DNA from: JBLIRR01 sp049472395
Lineage (GTDB): Bacteria > SZUA-182 > DTGQ01 > JBLIRR01
NCBI GenBank assembly: GCA_049472395.1
Contig: JBLIRR010000013.1
Coordinates: 1-64,000 of the forward strand
Direction of reading: 5' to 3'
Length of the DNA: 64,000 nucleotides
Below the pieces are notes generated by a model that saw only the letters and a program-made list of their open reading frames with translations, was not told the DNA's origin and did no database searches. Of the stretch, positions 17,508-26,374 are shown piece after piece. The translations under genes were made by a program, and so were the position numbers. The first letter of the stretch is position 1. The number at the start of each line of letters is the position of its first letter.

Positions 17508-17932
17508 TGATACCCTATATTATATATGAGGGCTCAATGAATATTCAACAAAAAAATGAATTGATCAAATGCCCAAAATGCGGCTTTAAATAATCAGCCG
17601 GAGATATTGAATATGTGAGCCACTGCATAGCCATGCTCTTATTTCATTTCCCCATTTTGGGTAGCTGTTTTTTATACCTTTCTCATACTCGTCCATAAAT
17701 TTGGGCATGCCGTATTTGGCTGTTTTTTTTGGTACCCGACAATCCCTGCGTTTGATTTTATTTGTGAGTGCGGTGTTGCTGGGCATTTTGACAGAAACCC
17801 GGCATTATTGAATATGATTTACCTTTTATTTATATTTTTATTGCATACATTTCGGAAAAACCGCTTAAGCGTTCTATTTATTATGCATAACACATTAGTA
17901 TATACTGCTGTGCTATCGAAAAAAATGTAACC
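17508..17932 (+). pseudogene. Decayed copy of the zinc-ribbon/HEFGH membrane protein at 20781
   Basis: From the leader TATATATGAGG through the zinc-ribbon start (17537 on) the sequence is nearly identical to 20764-20870. After a deletion that removes most of the linker it resumes at about 17646 matching 21035-21245. A stop interrupts the zinc ribbon (GGCTTTAAATAA where the intact copy has GGCTTTGAACAT), the HEFGH motif is changed to HKFGH, and the reading frame is broken. After about 17932 homology fades into AT-rich sequence (17933-18190) with nothing recognisable. It is a relic of a duplication or of a once-larger family. Confidence 0.85.
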
Positions 17933-18197
17933 TTATTTTTAATAGAAAGCAATTTAAAAAATATAGTATGTATACTTTATTTTATTAGCTATAGAATAAT
18001 TATAATGAATCTGATACAATTTTATTATGTTTTTATAGATAAAATATTATTAATATAAAATTTTCTTATCTGATGTATAAATCTCTTATGATTAATATAA
18101 TGAAATGAGATAAAATTTTAACCAAATATTAGTAAAAAATTTTAATTAAAAACAAAACAAGAAAAAAAGAGGTGATGACTTATGAGATAATTTTTGC

Positions 18198-18227
18198 TTG
18201 ATAAATCAGTATCTGGAAACATAAAAT
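18198..18227 (+). promoter_or_regulatory. Sigma-70-like promoter for the secreted DxDGD protein
   Basis: TTGATA (18198-18203) and TAAAAT (18222-18227) are separated by 18 bases. Transcription would start near 18234, giving a leader of about 40 bases before the gene at 18274, which has its own AGGAGAA ribosome-binding site (18259-18265). The region is very AT-rich, so a chance match is possible. Confidence 0.4.
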
Positions 18228-18273
18228 TATTTATTCATTAATTCTAATTTTCTAAATAGAGGAGAACTGCAAA

Positions 18274-18906
18274 ATGAAAAAACTGGCAATAATTACTGCT
18301 TGTATTGTAGTAGTCGTTCTTTTTTTAACTCAGGTTTATGCAGAGAAGGTAAATAAAGCAGCAGCCAATTCAAGTGATTGTACCACAATTCAAAGCGGTG
18401 AATTATACACTTCTGATGGGCGGGTTATTACTACTGGTTATGATGAATGGGGCTATAATTATCAAGGGCATATGTTTAATGGTTACTATTGCGATGCCTA
18501 TAGAGATGCTGACTGGTGTCAATCATATAAGGAAGATAAATTGATGATGAAATGGAATGATGCGTGGCTTAGCAATAAGGATTGTGATGGAGACGGATTG
18601 CTTGACCGGCATTATGGATTTAATTCATACATTGGCTCAGGAGCATGGTTAACAAACCATATGTCCGGTGAATACGAAAATGAGGACGGAGAAATATGTA
18701 AATGGAATTATTTTGTTAAAATCGTTGCTGCCCCTGCAGATGCCAGTCTGAAAGATGGCGTTTGGTACGCTGCAGATGGGACAGAGATCGGGCCAGTTAT
18801 TTGGGGTGAGTTTGCGGTAATTCAAGAAGTTGAAAATGATCCTTGCATAGGGGGCCATGGCGCTCAGTATATAAGTCCAATTGGACCTGGTTTTGGCAAA
18901 TTCTAA
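18274..18906 (+). CDS. Secreted protein with DxDGD calcium-type motif, function unknown
   Basis: The 210-residue protein has a clear signal peptide (about 1-23, cut after QVYA). The mature part is rich in Asp, Tyr and Trp. Residues about 108-116 read DCDGDGLLDR, a type-3 repeat/EF-hand-like calcium loop, followed by a conserved-looking YIGSGAWLTNHMSG and WNYFVKIVA. Five or more cysteines after secretion suggest disulfides. The protein ends in a Gly-rich tail, SPIGPGFGKF. I do not recognise a named family or enzyme motif. It is flanked by a good ribosome-binding site and a likely promoter, so it is probably expressed alone. Extracytoplasmic location is the only safe inference. Confidence 0.7.
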   Translation: MKKLAIITACIVVVVLFLTQVYAEKVNKAAANSSDCTTIQSGELYTSDGRVITTGYDEWGYNYQGHMFNGYYCDAYRDADWCQSYKEDKLMMKWNDAWLSNKDCDGDGLLDRHYGFNSYIGSGAWLTNHMSGEYENEDGEICKWNYFVKIVAAPADASLKDGVWYAADGTEIGPVIWGEFAVIQEVENDPCIGGHGAQYISPIGPGFGKF

Positions 18907-18924
18907 TAGATAATAATTTATCAT

Positions 18925-19807
18925 TTTAGAGGATTACAATTTTTCTGATATCCAAGCTCTAATGAATTATATATTTTTTAAATAAATTGTTCAATTCATT
19001 TCTATTAGTGTGATTGGCCTGTTTATAATTCGAGTATCGCTTTTATGATATTTTTTAATCCATATTCTGTTTGCAATTCTTGTATGGCTTTTATCTAAAG
19101 GTTTCATACAAGAATTGCTAGAGGTCAAGTCACTTTCCCACGGCAAAAATGATAGAGTGCCTTACAGATGTGTCAAGTTTCCTGATTGAAAAATACATCT
19201 TCTTAACTTGCCTAGCGAGATTGAGGCCTTTATAGATATTATGTATAGTCGAGCAGGAATATTCATTGTATCAGACTTCTCTAAGTCTTTCACTGTTTTT
19301 TAATAACGCTTTCAGCACGTTACTATTTTCTTTGAAATGCAAAGAGCAGATTTCGATCAACAAGATTCCGTGCGTGCATTACAATCTTTGCAGTGATAGG
19401 AATTACCTGATCAACACCCTTTTTTGCTAATGTTAAAGCGGCATCAAGAGTTGCCATATGTCCCACAGGGAGATAAACATGAAATAATTCTTGAAGGATT
19501 TCCGTCTTATGTCTCCAGCGAAGCGAGTTTTTGCAATTTCGCAGAGCGAGCTTAGAAATTGTTAAAAGTCGAGCATTGAGCGAAACGAATAGCTGGAATC
19601 CCTTGCCAACAAAACAATTGGCCATAATGAATTGCTGTCATAATTGGTTACTGGTGCTATAATTCTGATATGCTCAGAACGTATGGAGATCTATGGTCAT
19701 TGATAAATTGATGCTGCGGAATTCTCAGAAATATTCGACAATACGCGATGTAAATACAGGAATACGCCGATATATCAATTAAAAAATCTCTTAAGGAGAA
19801 TTTTAAT
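18925..19807. other. Gene-poor region of 880 bases with repeats
   Basis: No convincing gene is seen. A 100-codon minus-strand frame (19323-19625) lacks a ribosome-binding site. Its N-terminal half reads through an Arg/Leu-rich repeat-like stretch (19515-19600) containing GCGAAGCGAG, GAGCGAGC and GAGCGAAACG, which resembles intergenic repeat DNA rather than coding sequence. A perfect hairpin lies at 19073-19118, listed separately. The end of the region (19790-19800) holds the AAGGAG ribosome-binding site of the FHA gene. Confidence 0.5.
19073..19118. repeat. Perfect 14-bp inverted repeat
   Basis: GCAATTCTTGTATG at 19073-19086 is exactly repeated in inverse at 19105-19118 (CATACAAGAATTGC), with an 18-base loop. 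It has no T-run right after it, so it is not a standard terminator. It could be a small-RNA hairpin, the end of a decayed insertion element or a protein binding site. Confidence 0.6.
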
Positions 19808-20635
19808 ATGGTGGTTTTAATAAAATTATTCGATGGTGTTGCGATAAAAGAATTTCCGATCGACAAGCCTCTGTTCAGTATCGGCCGTCATCCGGACAAT
19901 GATATTTGTATTGATGATCAAGTAGTCAGTAAGAAACATGCCGTTATAGAGTGTGAGGAAGATCCTTATCAAAACGATGCCAAATCATATTATATCAAAG
20001 ATCTTGAGAGTTTAAACAGCACTTATGTCAACGGAATAAAAATCACACACCAAAAATTAAACAACAATGACTTAATCCGAATCGGTTTAAATACATTCAA
20101 ATTTTTTAATGAGGATATAAATAAAGCCGATCAAACGTTAAGAATTTCTAAAGACTCGATTCCTGAAGTATCTGATGCAGATAATGAAGTAAATGATAAA
20201 GATGATCCTTTTAAGTTACCTAATGAAAAAATTGATGGCTTAAAACAGATCTACAATATCTTAATCGAGGCCCTGAAAAGGATACAGGAACTTATTGATT
20301 TTATAGAATCTCATTCTTACATAGATCATAAGATAAGTATCGATCATATTAATAACGTGAAAAAAATCATAGAGAATCTTTCACATTACTATGCTTCAAA
20401 TTCTATTTGGATTGATAAACAAATCAATGATAAGATAAATGGGAGCTTATCAGCTCTTAATACAATCTACCAAAACATGGCACTTTTTGAAAATAAAGAA
20501 TTAAAGGATATTGATGTGGAATTTAAAGAAGATTGGAAGAATTTATTAAATGACCTTCATACAGATTTTGAGATATTAATCAAATATTTTAAAAAAGATT
20601 TGATGATAGAAATTCCCTTCTTAAGGACGACCTAG
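19808..20635 (+). CDS. FHA-domain protein
   Basis: This 275-residue protein has an N-terminal forkhead-associated domain (residues about 1-105): FSIGRHPDNDICIDDQVVSKKHAVI and LESLNSTYVNGIKI contain the conserved GR, S..H and N.TYVNG residues that bind phosphothreonine. Residues about 135-275 are helical and acidic without a recognised domain. There is no kinase or secretion gene directly adjacent, so the partner phosphoprotein is unknown. The frame begins at ATG 19808 behind AAGGAG (19793-19798). It is followed after 145 bases by the zinc-ribbon membrane protein on the same strand and could share its transcript. Confidence 0.85.
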   Translation: MVVLIKLFDGVAIKEFPIDKPLFSIGRHPDNDICIDDQVVSKKHAVIECEEDPYQNDAKSYYIKDLESLNSTYVNGIKITHQKLNNNDLIRIGLNTFKFFNEDINKADQTLRISKDSIPEVSDADNEVNDKDDPFKLPNEKIDGLKQIYNILIEALKRIQELIDFIESHSYIDHKISIDHINNVKKIIENLSHYYASNSIWIDKQINDKINGSLSALNTIYQNMALFENKELKDIDVEFKEDWKNLLNDLHTDFEILIKYFKKDLMIEIPFLRTT

Positions 20636-20780
20636 AGGGGATACTTATATATTTAAACAACTTTTAAAATTGCCTTCAGTACATCTCATTTTAAGCAGAT
20701 ACCATCTGATTCGTGGGACCACAAATATAAAATCCGTTCTTACTAAGCAGAAGTGTCGATATAATATATATGAGGACTCT

Positions 20781-21713
20781 ATGGATATTCAACAAAGCAA
20801 TGAATTGATCAAATGCCCAAAATGCGGCTTTGAACATTCAGCCGGAGATAGTGAGTGTGTAAGGTGCGGCATAATTTTTAAGAAGTTTAAATCATGCCTT
20901 GCATATAATCACCCACTACAACATAATAGGCACCACGAATCTCAAGAAGAGCTCTTTCTGCAAAATATAGATCAAAAGGGATTACTCTCTCTTTGTGTGG
21001 GGGGTGTTGCTGCTACGCTTATCTTCATATTCCCATTTTGGGTTACTGTTTTTCATACTTTTCCTATACTAGTCCATGAATTTGGGCATACTGTATTTGG
21101 CTGGCTTTTTGGGTATCCGACCATCCCTGCGTTTGATTTTATTTATGGGGGTGGCGTTGCCGTGCATTTTGACAGAAAGCCGGTGTTATTGATTGTGATT
21201 TACCTTTTATGTGCATTTTTATTGTATACATTTCGGAAAAATACAGTAAGCTTTCTCCTGATTATCGGCTGCATACTCGTATATACGGGTATGGCATTCA
21301 CTCGCATTCATGAAGTTTTAATATTATTTATGGGGCATGGTATGGAACTTATTTTTGCCGTGATCTTTCTTTATCGGGCAATAAGCGGAAGTTCCATCAT
21401 TGTATCGGCTGAACGTCCCCTTTATGCTTTTGTCGGGTTCTTCACGCAATTCTGCAATATCGATTTTGCTTATAAATTACTTACGAATAAAGAATTTCGT
21501 TTTCTCTATATTCAGGGAAAGGGTGGAATGCTCGCAAATGATTTTGTTCGTATTGCGTATAACTATTTAAATATTAATTTAAATTCCATAGTCTATTTTT
21601 TTCTTTTATTGAGCTTTCTCCCACCCATTATTGCTTTTCTTGCACACCGATATCTCGCCTATTGGGGAACTATGCTGAGCAGATTGTTACACACTGAATT
21701 AGAGGATCGATAA
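20781..21713 (+). CDS. Zinc-ribbon membrane protein with HEFGH motif (M50-like)
   Basis: From the start chosen here the protein has 310 residues. Residues 12-29 form a zinc ribbon (CPKC...CVRC). A first membrane segment (about 70-92) leads into LVHEFGH (97-103), the HExxH metal motif expected next to or in a membrane segment in M50/site-2-protease-like enzymes. Several further hydrophobic helices follow (135-175, 178-195, 200-220, 283-300). No clear NPDG motif is seen, so protease activity is uncertain. I chose ATG 20781 because GAGGA precedes it and because a pseudogene copy at 17508-17932 is homologous from just upstream of it; an open frame extends back to 20670. Substrate and pathway are unknown. 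Confidence 0.7.
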   Translation: MDIQQSNELIKCPKCGFEHSAGDSECVRCGIIFKKFKSCLAYNHPLQHNRHHESQEELFLQNIDQKGLLSLCVGGVAATLIFIFPFWVTVFHTFPILVHEFGHTVFGWLFGYPTIPAFDFIYGGGVAVHFDRKPVLLIVIYLLCAFLLYTFRKNTVSFLLIIGCILVYTGMAFTRIHEVLILFMGHGMELIFAVIFLYRAISGSSIIVSAERPLYAFVGFFTQFCNIDFAYKLLTNKEFRFLYIQGKGGMLANDFVRIAYNYLNINLNSIVYFFLLLSFLPPIIAFLAHRYLAYWGTMLSRLLHTELEDR

Positions 21714-21786
21714 AAACTTGACCCATTTGTTAACTTTTTGAGTGATTCAAAACGGTTTATTCCAAAGGTGGGAAAATGCAGCTCGA

Positions 21787-22200
21787 TTAGTGATCAAATT
21801 CTGATTTTGTGCGTGCATGTTTTACTGTTTTCAACAATATAAATTTAATAATATCACTCCTGCTTATTATGCCAACCAGTTTCCCCTTGGATAAAATAGG
21901 AACCCTCCTAAAATTATTCTCCATTAATTCCATGCACACATCTTGTAAGTTGTCATTCTCATCAAATGAGACAACTGCGGTTGTCATTAAATCCCCAACG
22001 TGACAATACTCAATATCAGGATCATACATTAGTTTCATCATATCTTTTTCAGTAATGATACCTACCAAACGTTTATCATCTGTAATGACTGGCAAGCCGG
22101 TAATATTCTTTTCTGCCAGAAGTTTTATGGCTTCACATATGGGAGTTTCTTCTCGCACGGTAATTACCTCTTTTGTCATAATATCTTTTGCTTTAAACAA
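21787..22200 (-). CDS. Tandem CBS-domain protein
   Basis: The 137-residue protein is nothing but two CBS domains. The first covers about residues 5-60 (MTKEVITVREETPICEAIKLL... LPVITDDKRLVGIITEKDMMKL) and the second about 68-122 (MTTAVVSFDENDNLQDVCMEL... VPILSKGKLVGIISRSDIIKF). Such pairs bind adenosine nucleotides (AMP, ATP, SAM) and act as sensors. No catalytic domain is attached. Neighbours give no hint of the target. The start ATG 22200 has an AAGGAGGAAT ribosome-binding site. It is convergent with the zinc-ribbon membrane gene and divergent from the ExeA-like gene. Confidence 0.9.
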   Translation of the reverse strand: MFKAKDIMTKEVITVREETPICEAIKLLAEKNITGLPVITDDKRLVGIITEKDMMKLMYDPDIEYCHVGDLMTTAVVSFDENDNLQDVCMELMENNFRRVPILSKGKLVGIISRSDIIKFILLKTVKHARTKSEFDH

Positions 22201-22462
22201 GTAATTCCTCCTTTTCTACAAGATAGAATATATAATATAATATTTTATCAAAGTAGCATATATTTTTTATCAGATAAGATCAATATGTACCATGCAATTT
22301 TCCATTAAGTTCACCGAGTATTTATCCGATAATAATTGATAGAGGAGGTATTAGAATTACTGGGACCATAATGAGAACTGCTGACGCATAGAATAAGAAT
22401 TTGACATGAGCATTATTTTCTGATAAAAATAAGGGTTTAATAAGTAGAGTATTTAGTGAAAG

Positions 22463-24439
22463 ATGGATTATATTAAACTTTTAAATCTTACAAGCGAGCC
22501 ATTTTCTAATTCTCCTGATCCTAAATTTCTTTTTCATTCAAAACGAGCATTGGTGTGTTTACAACAGCTTGAACTCTCAATTCGTTTAAAAAGAGGGCTG
22601 AGCATTGTTATTGGGGATGTCGGTACGGGGAAGACTACCCTTAGTCGTTCTTTAATCCAGCGATTTCAGGCAGAAACAGACCAATTTAAATTTTATCTCA
22701 TAATAGATCCCTGTTTTATCTCAGAAGAAGATTTTCTTATTAATCTTTTAAAAATTTTCAATATAAATCCCCCTGCGACAGAAACTGCTCTTGCCTACAA
22801 GGAGGCAATCCGACATTTTCTTCTTTATGAAGGCATAAAAAAGGGAAGAGTCATTATATTGATCGTTGATGAGGCTCAAAAAATAAGCGATCAAAGTCTT
22901 GAAGTACTCCGAAGTCTCCTCAATTTTGAAACAAATGAATTTAAGTTACTACAGCTTGTAATCTTTGCCCAAAGTGAATTCTATGAGAATATCAAACAAA
23001 AGATTAACTTCTCTGATCGCATAGATACTCTCTATACCCTCAAACCTCTTGATGAAGAAGACACAAGAAGAATGATTGAATTTCGTTTGCGCCAGGCAGG
23101 ATGGACAGAATATCATGCACTCTTTACTCCCAATGCAATGCGTCTTATATATCTTTATACACAGGGATATCCACGCAAGATTATTACCACTTGTCATCAT
23201 TGTCTTTTAGCCATGTTAATTTCTAAAAAAAACAGGGTTGATACAACAATTGTCAACGAAACATTGAACAATTCTCCCGAACGTTACAATGAGGTTATGA
23301 AAAAGAACCTTATTAAAGAAAAAAAGATTAATGCACTAAGCATAGGCGTGATAAGCTGCCTGATAATTTTTCTGTTTATTTCCATATATTGGGGAGTCGA
23401 ACATTTATCTCCTCTTATCTCCAGCTTTGACTTGGCAGGTAAACCATCCTCAAGTGTAAGCAAACTCTCTCCAATTTATTCTTTCTCCCCAGCTTTGCCC
23501 CCTAAACCAAATTTTAGCGTAGGTGATAATCCAATTGAAAGGCCGGATAAAATCGGGAATACATGGAGCATGACTTCATCCTTTGCATTACATAAAATAC
23601 CACAAAGTATTGAAAAAAAAGAAATATTAAATGATAATAATTCTAAAATCACACTGAAAGAAAAACAGAGTAACAACAAAGATTTAAAAACTACGAATAA
23701 CAATGATCTCGAAAGTCTGAGTAGCTCTGAAACTAATAATCAAGATAAGAGTCATAAGAAAGATACTCAAAAAGAATTAGGTAATAATATTACTCTTAAA
23801 ATAGAAAAATTCCATTCAGAAAATATAGAAGAAAAATTAGTAACAAAAATAAAAAAAGATAAAAAAGAACATAACAATAAACAAGAAATATCCGAAATTC
23901 AAAAGCAAAATAATGATAAAATTGTGAAAGAAATTAAGTTAAAAGAAAAACCGGTTGTTCCAAAAAATAAGAAACGCATTCCTGACAGATCTTCATATAT
24001 GGAAGTCATTGTAAAAAAAGGGGACTTCATTCATAAGATGGCACAACGAGTGTACAAGACTCCTGAAATTAATGACGCGATACTTGAAAAAATCGCCTTT
24101 GCAAATCCTAACATACCAAATATAAATAAAATATATATAGGACAAAGGATACAATTCCCCTATTTGAAGGAATTCCCTGGCGTGAAGGAAAAAAAAGAGC
24201 TCGGAGGATATAGTATTCGAGTGGGATATTTTTTTAACATTGACGAGGCTAAACAATGCATAAAAAATCTTGCCTCCCATGGATATCAAGCATATATGGA
24301 TCGAGAAAAATTTTCAGATCTTGGTGACCGATATAAAATTGAATTGGAAAGGGTGAAAGAAGAAGAGCAGGCCAATGAGATAGTTCAAAAAATAAAAGAA
24401 TTAAAATTCCCTTACGCAAAGGTAATAAAATTGGATTAA
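22463..24439 (+). CDS. ExeA/GspA-like AAA ATPase with TM, LysM and SPOR domains
   Basis: The protein of 658 residues starts with an ExeA-type AAA domain: MDYIKLLNLTSEPFSNSPDP, Walker A GDVGTGKT (51-58), Walker B LIVDEAQKIS (about 133-142), ATPase continuing to about 270. A single membrane segment (about 287-310) precedes a long charged, low-complexity linker rich in K, E, N. Near residues 513-562 a LysM domain appears (VKKGDFIHKMAQRVY...IYIGQRIQFP). Residues about 580-658 form a SPOR domain. ExeA/GspA ATPases help place the secretin through the peptidoglycan; LysM and SPOR bind glycan, so the fusion is consistent with that role. Two co-directional PilN/PilO-like genes follow after 13 bases. 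Confidence 0.82.
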   Translation: MDYIKLLNLTSEPFSNSPDPKFLFHSKRALVCLQQLELSIRLKRGLSIVIGDVGTGKTTLSRSLIQRFQAETDQFKFYLIIDPCFISEEDFLINLLKIFNINPPATETALAYKEAIRHFLLYEGIKKGRVIILIVDEAQKISDQSLEVLRSLLNFETNEFKLLQLVIFAQSEFYENIKQKINFSDRIDTLYTLKPLDEEDTRRMIEFRLRQAGWTEYHALFTPNAMRLIYLYTQGYPRKIITTCHHCLLAMLISKKNRVDTTIVNETLNNSPERYNEVMKKNLIKEKKINALSIGVISCLIIFLFISIYWGVEHLSPLISSFDLAGKPSSSVSKLSPIYSFSPALPPKPNFSVGDNPIERPDKIGNTWSMTSSFALHKIPQSIEKKEILNDNNSKITLKEKQSNNKDLKTTNNNDLESLSSSETNNQDKSHKKDTQKELGNNITLKIEKFHSENIEEKLVTKIKKDKKEHNNKQEISEIQKQNNDKIVKEIKLKEKPVVPKNKKRIPDRSSYMEVIVKKGDFIHKMAQRVYKTPEINDAILEKIAFANPNIPNINKIYIGQRIQFPYLKEFPGVKEKKELGGYSIRVGYFFNIDEAKQCIKNLASHGYQAYMDREKFSDLGDRYKIELERVKEEEQANEIVQKIKELKFPYAKVIKLD

Positions 24440-24452
24440 GATTACAATAAAA

Positions 24453-25223
24453 ATGCAGAATAAATCTAAATCAGATTACAGAAAGAAAGAGAATTATATT
24501 TCAGCCACGAATCAATTAATTAAATTGATTCGGGATGATGAGCCTTTTCCGAAAGAAGCGGACGATGGAACGACAAGCATAATTGACGTGGGAATAATTG
24601 AAGATGCCCAAGTCTATGACAATAGGGATTTATTGCCTATCCTTTATCAGGGAAAGTTGCATAAAGGTGACAGTCTCCTTTATTTGGGCATTGGAATTGT
24701 TGCTCTTATTATAATTACCATTATTAGCACGTGGATATTTTCAAAGAGACTAAAGAGCATTCAAGAAAAAAAGGATGTGGTAGCCCAAAAGGTTGCCCAA
24801 CAAACCAGATATTTGGAAACTATTCCTCCTCTTGAAGAAAAGAAAGCGCTCTTGGCTAATATTAATAAAACCTATGCCCTATGCGCAAAGTTTCATAATG
24901 GAATTATGATTTTAATCCTTAAGGAATTAAGCCAAATTCTCCCCTCTACTATTATTCCCCAGAAGATATCCATGAAAAGATCCACCTCACTTTTCAATCT
25001 TGAAGGGATATTTTTAAAGGATAAATCTTCAAAATTTCATGATATCAATGATGTGGCTCAGCTTATTGAAGAGTCTTCGTTATTTAATAAAGCAAGGATA
25101 GTATACCAATATCCCCGTGTTAACGCGCACTATAATACGGCCCAATCGGGGATCGCATTGAACAATGAAGCAATAGATTTTTGTCTGGAATTTATCTATT
25201 CTGCATCAAAAAATGAACCTTAA
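24453..25223 (+). CDS. PilN-like inner-membrane assembly protein
   Basis: The 256-residue protein has a cytosolic N-terminal region of about 70 residues, one membrane segment (about 74-94), a coiled coil (100-140) and a ferredoxin-like domain (about 150-255). The domain contains LKELSQILPSTIIPQKISM and LEGIFLKDKSSK, which is the PilN pattern. PilN links PilM to PilO under the type IV pilus or a related type II secretion apparatus. No PilM is present here; the upstream ExeA-like ATPase takes that place in the operon. Overlap with the next gene is 11 bases. The ribosome-binding site is weak. Sequence similarity to PilN is low and the call is based on architecture and context. Confidence 0.65.
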   Translation: MQNKSKSDYRKKENYISATNQLIKLIRDDEPFPKEADDGTTSIIDVGIIEDAQVYDNRDLLPILYQGKLHKGDSLLYLGIGIVALIIITIISTWIFSKRLKSIQEKKDVVAQKVAQQTRYLETIPPLEEKKALLANINKTYALCAKFHNGIMILILKELSQILPSTIIPQKISMKRSTSLFNLEGIFLKDKSSKFHDINDVAQLIEESSLFNKARIVYQYPRVNAHYNTAQSGIALNNEAIDFCLEFIYSASKNEP

Positions 25224-26151
25224 CAGAAAATCAATTACAATATTTTTCTTAGCTCTTAGCATCGTATATATAATAGTGTGGACAAAATTATTCTATTTTT
25301 CCTATCAAACGAAAAAAAAGCAACTTGAAAAGGAAGTAAATGAGCTTGAATTCAGATTAGCCTATCGTGAAGAGAAGATTAAACGAGACGCGAGTTTTGA
25401 TATTAATTTATATAATGCGGCGGAAAGATTCAACTCATTTATTTATAAGATACCCTGTTTTAGCAAAGCGTCTTCCTGGGAACAATGGTTTAGAGAAAGG
25501 GCCTTAAGATTTTCTTTGAAGGTAGACAGTATTTTCAATGAAGAAAACAAGGACCTTGGTGATCTCATTCATTCAGATTCTTTCACGCTTAATTTAAGAG
25601 GAGATTTTCTCAGCATGGGTGAATATTTTGAATCATTAGAAAATGATGAATGCCTCTGCGCTATAGATGAATTAGAAATAAAACAGATTGATTCTACGCC
25701 TGGTTCCGTGCATGCCAGAGTCAATGTGTCAGTATTAAATTCCTTAGATCTGTATGATTCAGATGTATATGATTTTAAAAATTCTGCTAATAAGAAATCA
25801 AGAAAATTTTATTATAATAGCCTGTGGGATAATAATCCATTTAAAAGGCGGGAAGTAAATGAAAAATCAGTCACAAAAGGAAGCCAGAAGAAAGAAAAAG
25901 GGAAAATATCCTCTGGTAAAAAAGTTGTAAAAAAAAGAGGCCTTGGAATAGACGATATTACACTGAACGGAATAATATTTTACAATGGCGAGTATATTGC
26001 TCTTATGAATGATGAGCGATTTAATAAGGGAGATAGGCTTTTGGGCTATACAATTGATCGAATAGAAAAAGATAACGTGTACTTGACTTATGGAAAAGAA
26101 AGGTTTAGATTAACCATGTACGGACAGGAAAAAAAGAAAAAACTTAATTAG
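25213..26151 (+). CDS. PilO-like protein with PilP-like C-terminal module
   Basis: The 312-residue protein has an N-terminal membrane segment (about 8-28), a short coiled coil (35-60) and a domain with SFTLNLRGDFLSMGEYFESLEND (about 115-140), the PilO ferredoxin-like pattern. A basic linker (195-245) leads into a C-terminal beta module, GIDDITLNGIIFYNGEYIALMND...GDRLLGYTIDRIEKDNVYL, which resembles the secretin-contacting HR domain of PilP/GspC. This looks like PilO and PilP in one chain. The gene overlaps the PilN-like gene by 11 bases. The identity of the secretin is not visible in this window; the set could serve pili or type II secretion. Confidence 0.65.
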   Translation: MNLNRKSITIFFLALSIVYIIVWTKLFYFSYQTKKKQLEKEVNELEFRLAYREEKIKRDASFDINLYNAAERFNSFIYKIPCFSKASSWEQWFRERALRFSLKVDSIFNEENKDLGDLIHSDSFTLNLRGDFLSMGEYFESLENDECLCAIDELEIKQIDSTPGSVHARVNVSVLNSLDLYDSDVYDFKNSANKKSRKFYYNSLWDNNPFKRREVNEKSVTKGSQKKEKGKISSGKKVVKKRGLGIDDITLNGIIFYNGEYIALMNDERFNKGDRLLGYTIDRIEKDNVYLTYGKERFRLTMYGQEKKKKLN

Positions 26152-26221
26152 GTAAGAATAAATTCTTCTCGTTTTCAACTAATATGTGGTGTGAAAGGGC
26201 CTTAATCAATAACAAAAAACC

Positions 26222-26328
26222 TGAATTCACCTATATCGACCATAATGAATTCATTTTTAGCAGGTATTTATAAAAAAATCGCGTCTGCCCAGCCAATGCA
26301 TTCAATAATATGGTAATAATATTATTGA
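26222..26328. promoter_or_regulatory. Palindromes in the leader of the ATPase-SPFH operon
   Basis: The 220 bases before the ATPase gene carry two copies of the palindrome TGAATTCA (26222-26229, 26246-26253), 24 bases apart, and a 10-bp perfect inverted repeat TCAATAATAT...ATATTATTGA (26302-26311 / 26319-26328). The repeat could be an operator for a metal-responsive repressor or a leader hairpin. No regulator gene is adjacent. AT-rich DNA makes chance palindromes more likely. Confidence 0.4.
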
Positions 26329-26374
26329 GTGAACGGGTCGCATAATAAACTTCTATTTCTTAGGGGATAAAATA

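Noticed and set aside
17586..17786. 66-codon minus-strand frame
   Set aside because: It lies entirely on the decayed copy of the zinc-ribbon gene and is an accident of that sequence.
19323..19625. 100-codon minus-strand frame
   Set aside because: No ribosome-binding site; its first half reads through repeat-like sequence. I could not name a family for the second half, so I left it as non-coding.
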